Below are positions 1 to 5,564 of a stretch of DNA of 9,403 nucleotides, in pieces. Source of the DNA: Solirubrobacteraceae bacterium (GTDB lineage: Bacteria; Actinomycetota; Thermoleophilia; Solirubrobacterales; Solirubrobacteraceae); NCBI GenBank assembly GCA_030038955.1, contig JASHQV010000312.1, positions 1 to 9,403 on the forward strand, written 5' to 3'. The notes beneath the pieces were generated by a model. It ran no database searches. It saw only the letters and a program-made list of their open reading frames with translations, and was not told the DNA's origin. The first letter of the stretch is position 1. Each line of letters opens with the position of its first letter. The translations under genes were made by a program, and so were the position numbers.

Positions 1-794
1 CGATAGTCGGCGGCCGTCCGCAGCGGTTGTCCGTGGGCCCGGCGGCCGTCCGTCTCCAGGATCACTCTGGCCTCCGGCCAGGCGAAGTCGGCACGGATCA
101 TCGGCTCGCCGTCCTCGAGGTCGATCCAGTACTGCAGCTTCGGCGGCGGCAGCGCGCTGGCACGGATGATCGCCAGCATCTCCTCGCCGAGCGGTCCGTC
201 GGTCAGGGTGCTGCCAGGACGGTGCCGAGCGAGGGTCTCGCGGAGGTTCGCGCAGGCCCGCATCCGCTTGCGGTTGTGGTGCATCTGTTCGTCGAGGGTC
301 GTGATGTCCAGCACCTCCTGGTAGGCCGCCTCGTCGAGCAGGCGCTCCAGCCGTCGCGGGATGAGCTCCTCGGCCAGGTCGAGGATCGTCCTGGCGAGCG
401 ACGTGCAGGCAATGCCGTAGACCAGCTCCACGTCCTCAGGCCGGAGCGTGGCCGAGCGGTGGACCCGGATGCCCGGACGGCTGCGGCCACCACGCGTGGG
501 GACGGTGACGTCGATCCGGCTGCGACTCGAATCCATCAGCCCGCGCAGCTTGATCGCCGCGTAGTGGGAGAGGGCGGCGCCGGGACCGCACGCGAGGACT
601 GCCGCCATCCGTCGCCCATCGGGACTCAGCAGCGGCGCTGGGACGAGGGCGTAGACGCCGTCGTGGATACGGTGAAGCCGCCCCGCCGAGACTCGATAGC
701 GGATGCCGGTGGACGACAGGCCGGCCGAGACGACCTGGCCGAGGTGGAAGACGCCGTGCTGACTTGCGGCGAGCCGCGCGAGACGGCGATCCAC
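1..794 (-). CDS. AbiEi-like winged-helix protein with DUF559 (PD-(D/E)XK-like) C-terminus, 3'-truncated
   Basis: The reading frame is open on the minus strand from GTG at 794 to the window edge: 264 residues, with the C-terminus missing. Residues 1-50 (MDRRLARLAASQHGVF, then SAGLSSTGIRYRVSAGRL and HRIHDGVYAL) match the AbiEi-type N-terminal winged helix common in actinobacterial proteins. The middle (about 60-200) carries the usual LSPDGRRMAAVLACGPGAAL and CTSLARTILDL segments. Residues 231-250 (IRADFAWPEARVILETDG) look like a DUF559/Vsr-like nuclease core, with D236, E247 and D249 as candidate metal ligands. Families of this architecture are multi-copy in actinobacteria and mostly uncharacterised. 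AbiEi itself is the transcriptional-repressor antitoxin of AbiE systems, but no AbiEii toxin gene is visible here. The start at 794 was chosen because family members begin at this point. An upstream in-frame GTG at 863 would put the inverted repeat inside the protein. No clear Shine-Dalgarno precedes 794. The function is unproven. Confidence 0.8.
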   Translation of the reverse strand, partial: MDRRLARLAASQHGVFHLGQVVSAGLSSTGIRYRVSAGRLHRIHDGVYALVPAPLLSPDGRRMAAVLACGPGAALSHYAAIKLRGLMDSSRSRIDVTVPTRGGRSRPGIRVHRSATLRPEDVELVYGIACTSLARTILDLAEELIPRRLERLLDEAAYQEVLDITTLDEQMHHNRKRMRACANLRETLARHRPGSTLTDGPLGEEMLAIIRASALPPPKLQYWIDLEDGEPMIRADFAWPEARVILETDGRRAHGQPLRTAADY

Positions 795-796
795 AC

Positions 797-845
797 CCCG
801 CGGGTCGAAATTCGTTGGACTATCAGTCGGTTTTCGACCCGCGGG
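797..845. repeat. 14-bp perfect inverted repeat at the start of the AbiEi-like gene
   Basis: CCCGCGGGTCGAAA at 797-810 is exactly reverse-complementary to TTTCGACCCGCGGG at 832-845, with a 21-nt spacer. Each arm contains the self-palindrome CCCGCGGG. The proximal arm ends two bases before the GTG at 794, so the repeat lies where a promoter/operator or 5'-leader hairpin would be. AbiEi proteins are known to repress their own promoters through inverted repeats, so an operator is a reasonable inference. No T-tract follows on either strand, which argues against an intrinsic terminator. Confidence 0.8.
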
Positions 846-906
846 AAGCTCAGCTGAGGTCACGCACAAAGCGTCCCACGGCCGGCGCCGGCGTTTGCAT
901 CAGATC

Positions 907-952
907 TGCGCCAATTGTGTGCCGAGTACTGCGCCAATTGTGTGCCGAGTAC
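907..952. repeat. Exact tandem duplication of a 23-bp unit upstream of lipA
   Basis: The 23-bp unit starting TGCGCCAATTGTGTG at 907-929 is repeated without change at 930-952, head to tail. It ends 14 bases before the lipA ATG. It lies in the 172-bp gene-free divergent region between the AbiEi-like gene and lipA, so it could be a two-site operator (about two helical turns apart). It could also be a relic of transposon-end repeats. No convincing -10/-35 pair was found in it. TACGCT at 950-955 is a weak -10 candidate that would give a nearly leaderless lipA mRNA. Confidence 0.85.
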
Positions 953-966
953 GCTTCGGATCAGAC

Positions 967-1989
967 ATGAGCGCCACGCGGTCAAGGTCGAATCCCGGCG
1001 GCATCGCCGACGTGCTGACCGTGCTCGGCCCAGATGTCCAGCCCTACCGGGGCCGCAAGCCACCGTGGTTCAAGGTGCCGGCTCCCGGCGGACGCCGCTA
1101 CCGCGAGCTGCACGCGCTGATCGAGACCGAGAACCTGCACACGGTCTGCCAGGAGTCGGCCTGCCCGAACATCGGCGAGTGCTGGCAGCGCGGCACCGCC
1201 ACGTTCATGATCCTGGGCGACACCTGCACCCGCCGCTGCGGCTTCTGCAACGTCAAGACCGGCAAGCCAACGTGGAACGACCCGCTGGAGCCAGCCCGGG
1301 TCGGTCGCAGCGTCTCCCGGATGAGGCTGCGGCACGCGGTCATCACCAGCGTCGACCGCGATGATCTGCCTGACTACGGCGCCCACGCGTTCGTCGGCGT
1401 CATCCGTCAGATCCGCCGCCAGTCGCCGGGCACCACGATCGAAGTGCTGACGCCGGACTTCCGCGGCCAGGAGATGCCGCTGGCAAAGGTCATCCACGAG
1501 CGGCCCGACGTGTTCAACCATAATGTGGAAGTGGTTCCGCGCCTGTACCCGGTGGCCCGGCGAGGCTCCACCTGGCAGCGGAGCCTCAGAGTGCTCCGGA
1601 CCGCCAAGGAGATCGGAGGCGACGAGGTCACGACAAAATCTGGATTGATGGTCGGACTCGGCGAGACGTTCGAGGAGATGGTGGATGCGCTCGGTCAGCT
1701 GCGCGAGCACCACGTCCAGGTGCTGACCGTCGGCCAGTACCTGCGGCCCACCGAGCAGCACTTGCCGATCGTCCGCTACTGGCATCCGGATGAGTTCAGC
1801 GCGCTCGAGCAGGCCGCCTACGGGCTCGGCTTCAAGCACGTCGCCGCCGGTCCGCTGGTGCGCTCGAGCTACCACGCCGACCAGCACGTGCCCCAGCGCG
1901 AGCCGGGGATCGGCCCGCTGCGTGCGGCGGCAGGCGCCGGAGCTGTGGACATCGGCCCCGCGGACACGCGCGTGAGGGCGAGCGCATGA
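967..1989 (+). CDS. lipA: Lipoyl synthase LipA (radical SAM)
   Basis: The 340-residue protein inserts two sulfurs into protein-bound octanoyl groups to make the lipoyl cofactor of 2-oxoacid dehydrogenases and the glycine cleavage H protein; it is cytosolic. Both cluster motifs are present: C61-x4-C66-x5-C72 (auxiliary [4Fe-4S], the sulfur donor) and the radical-SAM C87-x3-C91-x2-C94 (CTRRCGFC). Other family signatures are ITSVDRDDLPD (126-136), NHNVEVVPRLY (184-194), TTKSGLMVGLGET (222-234) and the C-terminal RSSY (299-302) that supplies a serine ligand. In DDLPDYGA a tyrosine replaces the usual glycine. ATG at 967 was chosen because the family N-terminus fits. An in-frame ATG at 895 would run through the tandem repeat and add Cys-rich, non-homologous sequence. 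No good Shine-Dalgarno is seen. The TGA overlaps the next gene's ATG. No lipB is adjacent within the window. Confidence 0.97.
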   Translation: MSATRSRSNPGGIADVLTVLGPDVQPYRGRKPPWFKVPAPGGRRYRELHALIETENLHTVCQESACPNIGECWQRGTATFMILGDTCTRRCGFCNVKTGKPTWNDPLEPARVGRSVSRMRLRHAVITSVDRDDLPDYGAHAFVGVIRQIRRQSPGTTIEVLTPDFRGQEMPLAKVIHERPDVFNHNVEVVPRLYPVARRGSTWQRSLRVLRTAKEIGGDEVTTKSGLMVGLGETFEEMVDALGQLREHHVQVLTVGQYLRPTEQHLPIVRYWHPDEFSALEQAAYGLGFKHVAAGPLVRSSYHADQHVPQREPGIGPLRAAAGAGAVDIGPADTRVRASA

Positions 1990-3410
1990 CGCGCCGACGT
2001 CGCCGCTGGCTCGTCCTGGCGATCGTCGCCGCGCTGTCGCTGCTGGTGGCGCTGATCGTCGCGCCGGCCGCGTTCGCGTCGGCCGGCGGGGGCACCGCGG
2101 GCTTTGGCGGCGGCGGCGGCCTCGGCGGTGGAGACGGCGGCGGCGGCGGAGCGGGCAAGGCGTTCGCGCTCTACCTGATCTTCCGCGTGCTGATCGAGAT
2201 CGCGCTGCTCGGCCATGGGAAGGGCCTGCTGGTGCTGATCGCGCTGGGTCTCCTGTACTGGCTCTATCGGAGCGGGCTGCCGAAGCTGCAGGCCGTCTGG
2301 CAGGCCCGGCGCGAGGGTGGCCGCGCGCAGCGGCGGCACACGCGCGAGCGCGAGCGCAAGGTCGAGCTGGCAGCCGCGGAGGCGGCCGATGAGGACCAGC
2401 TGTTCGACCCCGAGCACGTGCGGATCGCCGCGGCAGCGCTGTTCAACCAGATCCAGTTCGCTTGGGACGCAGGCGATCGGATCCGTCTGCGTGGCCTCGT
2501 GGCACCGGCGCTGCTGGCCGAGTGGGAGCGACGACTGGACGAGTTCGACCGCGAAGGTTGGCGCAACCACGTGGAGCCGCTCGAGGAGCCGACGGTGGAG
2601 TACGTGGGACTGGTGCACAAGGGCGACCAGGACGAGGACCGGGTCGCGGTTCGAATCGAGTCGCGGATGCGCGACTACGTGGTTGATCGCAGCGGCCGCC
2701 ACATCAAGCGCCGCGGCCAGTTCACGGAGACCGTTCGCCTGCGCGAATACTGGATCCTGCAGCGGCGCGACGACCACTGGGTGCTGGCGTCGGTGGAGCA
2801 GGGCGCCGAGGGCGCGCACGTGCTCAAGGACCGCATCGTTCAGACCGAGTGGGCCGACGAGGGAGCGATGCGGGACGAGGCGATGGTGCAGCAGGCGGTG
2901 GCCGATGCCGTCCCGCAGGGCACCAAGGTCGCAGAGGTTGCGGACCTCCAGTTCACCGGTGACGCGCGCAGCCAGGCCAACGATCTGAGCCTCGCTGACG
3001 GCCGCTTCGCACCGGACGTGCTGGAGATCGCGGCGCGCCGGGCGGTCGCCGCGTGGGCCGACGCCGTCGACGGCCCTGACCAGAGCCTGCGCCAGATGGC
3101 CGCGCCGGTGGCGCTGGCCGAGCTGCTGTACGCAGGAGATCACTCCGGGCACACCCGCGTTGTCGTGCGAGCCCCGGAGGTGCAGCAGATCAGGATCATC
3201 GGCCTCGATGCCGCCCAGGAGCCGGCGACGATGACGATCGACGTCGACATCCGCGGCTGCCGGTACATCCAGGACCGCGACACGACTCGGATCGTGTCGG
3301 GGAGCTCGACCCGGACGGTCAGCTTCACCGAGCGATGGACGCTGGCGCTGACCGACGACCAGCAGAACCCCTGGCGGATCACGGACGTGCGGGCGCCGAC
3401 TGCCGCCTGA
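1986..3410 (+). CDS. Membrane-anchored protein with two Tim44/NTF2-like domains
   Basis: The 474-residue protein begins with an Arg-rich stretch and a hydrophobic signal/anchor (about 8-30, ending near AFA). A Gly-rich linker (34-57) and further hydrophobic segments (about 59-75 and 80-94) follow, then a basic, charged stretch (100-130). A Tim44-like domain covers about 143-285 (FNQIQFAWDAGD through FTETVRLREYWILQRRDDHWVLASVEQG). A second, more diverged copy appears at about 345-468 (AVAAWADAVDGPDQ through SFTERWTLALTDDQQNPWRITDV). Tim44-like domains bind membranes or partner proteins in mitochondria and bacteria, but the function of the bacterial proteins is poorly known. The ATG at 1986 overlaps the lipA stop (ATGA), suggesting translational coupling. 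The domain call rests on pattern and length; the second copy is an inference from the repeated WxL...W...D pattern. Confidence 0.85.
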   Translation: MTRRRRRWLVLAIVAALSLLVALIVAPAAFASAGGGTAGFGGGGGLGGGDGGGGGAGKAFALYLIFRVLIEIALLGHGKGLLVLIALGLLYWLYRSGLPKLQAVWQARREGGRAQRRHTRERERKVELAAAEAADEDQLFDPEHVRIAAAALFNQIQFAWDAGDRIRLRGLVAPALLAEWERRLDEFDREGWRNHVEPLEEPTVEYVGLVHKGDQDEDRVAVRIESRMRDYVVDRSGRHIKRRGQFTETVRLREYWILQRRDDHWVLASVEQGAEGAHVLKDRIVQTEWADEGAMRDEAMVQQAVADAVPQGTKVAEVADLQFTGDARSQANDLSLADGRFAPDVLEIAARRAVAAWADAVDGPDQSLRQMAAPVALAELLYAGDHSGHTRVVVRAPEVQQIRIIGLDAAQEPATMTIDVDIRGCRYIQDRDTTRIVSGSSTRTVSFTERWTLALTDDQQNPWRITDVRAPTAA

Positions 3411-3459
3411 GCGTGGCGATGGGCTCGCACCGGCATTGCGCGCCGCTGAGGACGTGCTG

Positions 3460-3574
3460 GTGAGCGACCCGGTGGCGATCCAGTGAGCGACCCCGAAGAT
3501 ATCCGGTGAGCGACTCCGTGGCGATCCGGTGAGCGACCCCGAAGATATCCGGTGAGCGACCCCCGGGTGGCCGG
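3460..3574 (+). repeat. Five-unit 23-bp tandem repeat that forms a chain of overlapping mini-ORFs into the carboxypeptidase start
   Basis: Units begin GTGAGCGAC at 3460, 3483, 3506, 3529 and 3552. A sixth GTGAGCGAC at 3575 is the start of the next gene. Units 2 and 4 are identical (GACCCCGAAGATATCCG tail). Units 1 and 3 share GTGGCGATCC and differ from each other at three positions, giving an A-B-A-B order with a 46-bp higher period; unit 5 has diverged. Because 23 is 2 modulo 3, every unit reads GTG, seven codons, TGA, and each TGA overlaps the next GTG. The peptides are MSDPVAIQ, MSDPEDIR, MSDSVAIR, MSDPEDIR and MSDPRVAG. A degenerate trace (TGAGCGTGGCGAT) begins at the Tim44-like stop, at 3408. 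Whether the mini-ORFs are translated is unknown. Transposon-end repeats are an alternative explanation. Confidence 0.9.
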
Positions 3575-4684
3575 GTGAGCGACCTCCACGTCCTCTACTC
3601 CCTGCGCGAGCAGCGGCGCGCCCGGGAGGCCCGGGCCACCCGGGCGCGCCGGGCCAGGCGCCGGCGCCGAGCACGCCGGCTGATCGCGGTGCCCGTGCTC
3701 GCCGCGATCGCGCTGCTCGGACTGAACCTGGCCGAGCACGGGACCGGCGTCGGTCGCGTGCAGAGCGCCACGATCCGCAAGCCCGCTCAGGCGGGTGGCG
3801 AGCATCCCGCCCGGACAGCGGCGACGCCGCGACCGCCAGCGCCCGTGTACGGAAGGAGCCGAGCCACCGCGCAGGTCGCCGACCCGCGTCTGCAGCTGGG
3901 TCTGCGCGCCGGGCTGCTGTTCGACGTCGACACCGGCCAGGTGCTATGGGCCCGGGACCCGACGCGTCGCCTGCCGATCGCCAGCCTCACGAAGATGATG
4001 ACCGCGCTCGTCGTCGCGGAGCGCTCGAGTCCCCAGGCCCGCGTGCTGATCACCCGCCAGGCGATCGACTTCACCGGCTCCGGCGTCGGCCTGTTGCCGC
4101 TGGGCAAGCGCGTCCCCGAGCTGGCGTTGCTGTACGGGCTCCTGCTCCCCTCGGGCAACGACGCGGCGATCGCCTTGGCCCAGCACGTCGCGGGCACGCA
4201 GGCGCGGTTCGTCGCCCTGATGAACGAGCAGGCACAGCGCATGCACCTCGGCTGCACGCACTACTCGAACGTGTCGGGGGTGGTCGATCACGACAACTAC
4301 TCGTGCGCGCGGGACTTGGCGGTGCTCGCCCACGCGGTCCTCGCGCAGCCGATGCTGCGGCGGATCGTCGCTGCCCGCAGCGCGATCCTGAGGTTCCCGA
4401 TCAAGGGCGGCAAGCTGTTCCTGTACAACAACAATCCGCTGCTGGTGACGGGCTATCCGGGGACCGATGGCGTGAAGACAGGCTTCACCACCGCGGCGGG
4501 GCTATGCCTGGTGGCGACGGCACGACGCGGACGTCACTGGCTCGGCGTCGTGCTGCTGCACTCGGGCAACTGGACGACGCAGGCGATCACACTGCTGAAC
4601 GCCGGGTTCGCAGCGCTCGACCGTGCTCACGGCCCCCACACCATCAGCGCGAGGACCGCCACGACGAGCAGCAGCGACGCGTAG
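3575..4684 (+). CDS. D-alanyl-D-alanine carboxypeptidase, peptidase S11 (PBP5-like), membrane-anchored
   Basis: The 369-residue penicillin-binding protein removes the terminal D-Ala from peptidoglycan stem pentapeptides outside the membrane. The three active-site motifs are intact: S137-LT-K140, S193-G-N195 and K301-T-G303 (within DGVKTGFT). The N-terminus has a long Arg/Ala-rich cytoplasmic stretch (11-35), one hydrophobic segment (36-50) and a Pro/Ala-rich linker (about 65-105). The catalytic domain spans about 106-350. The C-terminal PBP5 beta domain is absent, and the end is a short polar tail. This is therefore a single-domain S11 enzyme anchored by its N-terminus rather than by a C-terminal amphipathic helix. 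The GTG at 3575 is itself the sixth copy of the upstream 23-bp repeat motif; an in-frame GTG at 3506 is closed by a stop at 3530-3532. No clear Shine-Dalgarno is present, so translation may depend on the preceding mini-ORF. The 3' end overlaps the convergent gene. Confidence 0.95.
   Translation: MSDLHVLYSLREQRRAREARATRARRARRRRRARRLIAVPVLAAIALLGLNLAEHGTGVGRVQSATIRKPAQAGGEHPARTAATPRPPAPVYGRSRATAQVADPRLQLGLRAGLLFDVDTGQVLWARDPTRRLPIASLTKMMTALVVAERSSPQARVLITRQAIDFTGSGVGLLPLGKRVPELALLYGLLLPSGNDAAIALAQHVAGTQARFVALMNEQAQRMHLGCTHYSNVSGVVDHDNYSCARDLAVLAHAVLAQPMLRRIVAARSAILRFPIKGGKLFLYNNNPLLVTGYPGTDGVKTGFTTAAGLCLVATARRGRHWLGVVLLHSGNWTTQAITLLNAGFAALDRAHGPHTISARTATTSSSDA
3615..3650 (+). repeat. 12-bp all-GC hairpin inside the 5' coding region of the carboxypeptidase gene
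   Basis: GGCGCGCCCGGG at 3615-3626 pairs perfectly with CCCGGGCGCGCC at 3639-3650 around a 12-nt loop, beginning 40 nt after the GTG start. The loop itself contains CCCGGG. It encodes part of the Arg/Ala-rich leader. In the mRNA this would be a very stable stem close to the ribosome-loading zone. Its high GC content and low-complexity codons make a chance origin possible. Confidence 0.7.
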
Positions 4685-5121
4685 TTGAGCACGCGCGACG
4701 TGGGGTCGTCGAGCAGCGCCCGCAGCTCGCGGCTGACGCGGTCATCATGCTCTTGCAGCTCATCGCTGACGCGCTCGCTACGCCCGCGCAGCTCGACGGC
4801 AAGCTTCCGGGCCCGCTTCGGGCGCTGCCCACCGAGGCCGCCGAGCACCAGTGCCAGCACGAACAGGCCGATCGACAGATCGACCCAGGTCGTGCCGTAG
4901 CCCCAGTCACCGAGATGCACGAGCCAGAAGCCAAACACCCCGAGCAGCACCGTGCCCACCGCCACCAGCAGCACGCCGACGCGGGCGAGCGCGAGCAGCG
5001 CCACGATCTCGCCCGGTAGCGCACGCCGGCGGGCGGCCTCGAACGCAACACCGGCGAGCACGATTCCGGCGACGAACGCAAGCGCTCCGAGCAGGTGGAG
5101 GAACAGCGCTACCTGGTACAC
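4627..5121 (-). CDS. DUF2269-like four-helix membrane protein
   Basis: This is a small integral membrane protein of 164 residues from GTG at 5121, or 168 from an upstream TTG at 5133. The GTG was preferred because the protein then begins directly at MYQVALFLHLLGALAFVAG, the usual start for DUF2269-type proteins. Numbering from the longer form, hydrophobic segments lie at about 6-30, 43-72, 83-101 and 149-166. Between the last two, a charged, probably coiled-coil stretch (104-143, rich in Arg, Glu and Asp) would face the cytoplasm. The His in the first helix (FLHLLGA) and the HLGDWG segment are typical of this family. The biochemical role of DUF2269 is unknown. It follows the ferredoxin on the same strand with a gap of under 100 bp. 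Its last 58 bp overlap the carboxypeptidase 3' end in the opposite direction. The family call is moderately sure; the gene itself is well supported. Confidence 0.8.
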   Translation of the reverse strand: MYQVALFLHLLGALAFVAGIVLAGVAFEAARRRALPGEIVALLALARVGVLLVAVGTVLLGVFGFWLVHLGDWGYGTTWVDLSIGLFVLALVLGGLGGQRPKRARKLAVELRGRSERVSDELQEHDDRVSRELRALLDDPTSRVLNYASLLLVVAVLALMVWGP

Positions 5122-5190
5122 GCCGCGCCCCAATCACGCAGCGACTGACAGGCGCGCCCATCCACGGGGACGCGGACCGCCGTCGCGGCC

Positions 5191-5206
5191 CGCACGCTCC
5201 CGTGCG
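5191..5206 (-). terminator. Small hairpin just after the ferredoxin stop
   Basis: CGCACG at 5191-5196 and CGTGCG at 5201-5206 pair around a four-base loop, starting four bases after the ferredoxin TGA on the minus strand. There is no U-tract, so it may only attenuate or stabilise the 3' end. This is a weak call. Confidence 0.3.
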
Positions 5207-5209
5207 CGC

Positions 5210-5479
5210 TCATGCACGCGCGCGCCGGTAGTAGGCGGCGTTGATCTCGGTGAAGTGCTGCCACTCGGGCGGCACTTCGTCCTCGGGGAAGATCGCGTCG
5301 ACGGGGCATACCTCGACGCAGGCATCGCAGTCGATGCACTCCGCGGGGTCGATGAACAGCTGGTCGACTTCGTCGAATCCCGCCTCCGTCGTGGTCGGAT
5401 GGATGCAGTCGACCGGACACACGTCGACGCACGAGCTGTCCTTGACCCCGATACACGGCTCAGCGATCACGTACGCCAC
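5210..5479 (-). CDS. fdxA: 7Fe ferredoxin ([3Fe-4S][4Fe-4S])
   Basis: The 89-residue soluble electron carrier has eight cysteines: C9-x7-C17-x3-C21-x3-C25-P and C48-x2-C51-x2-C54-x3-C58-P. The seven-residue gap between the first two cysteines is the pattern of 7Fe ferredoxins. By family analogy, C9, C17 and C58 would hold the [3Fe-4S] cluster, and C25, C48, C51 and C54 the [4Fe-4S]; C21 would be the extra cysteine. The acidic C-terminal extension (PEDEVPPEWQHFTEINAAYY) is typical of the Azotobacter/mycobacterial FdxA type. The GTG at 5479 is preceded by a strong GAGAGGAG at 5484-5491 on the minus strand, which decides the start. An AT-rich island upstream suggests its own promoter. The partner enzyme is not in the window; 2-oxoacid:ferredoxin oxidoreductase or cytochrome P450 are usual partners. 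Confidence 0.95.
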   Translation of the reverse strand: MAYVIAEPCIGVKDSSCVDVCPVDCIHPTTTEAGFDEVDQLFIDPAECIDCDACVEVCPVDAIFPEDEVPPEWQHFTEINAAYYRRARA

Positions 5480-5500
5480 GGCGCTCCTCTCGGCAGATCA

Positions 5501-5535
5501 ATCATTTTATATAGCAATACTGTAGAAACTACCAT
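5501..5535 (-). promoter_or_regulatory. AT-rich promoter region of the ferredoxin gene
   Basis: In a strongly GC-rich window, 5501-5535 is markedly AT-rich. On the minus strand it offers a -10-like TATAAA (5511-5506) about 27 bases before the ferredoxin GTG. No good -35 was found at normal spacing. A short inverted repeat, GTAG-AAA-CTAC (5522-5532), sits where an activator or repressor could bind. The assignment is inferred from composition and position. Confidence 0.45.
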
Positions 5536-5564
5536 GCCGCGGCGGACGGCGACAGGCTCCGCGC

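Noticed and set aside
27..857. Plus-strand 276-codon open frame opposite the AbiEi-like gene
   Set aside because: Low-complexity Arg/Gly/Ala/Val translation without recognisable motifs. The minus strand in the same place gives a coherent AbiEi/DUF559 protein, so this is a GC-driven shadow.
895..966. Upstream in-frame ATG for lipA
   Set aside because: The 24 extra residues would be encoded by the 23-bp tandem repeat and match nothing in LipA N-termini. ATG at 967 fits the family.
3460..3574. CRISPR-like array
   Set aside because: The units are contiguous with no unique spacers, and no cas genes are present. It is a simple tandem repeat.
1869..3674. 601-codon minus-strand open frame
   Set aside because: It is antisense to the Tim44-like gene and has composition typical of an opposite-strand shadow (Leu/Arg/His/Asp-rich, no domain). 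The plus strand has hydrophobic segments and a domain pattern.
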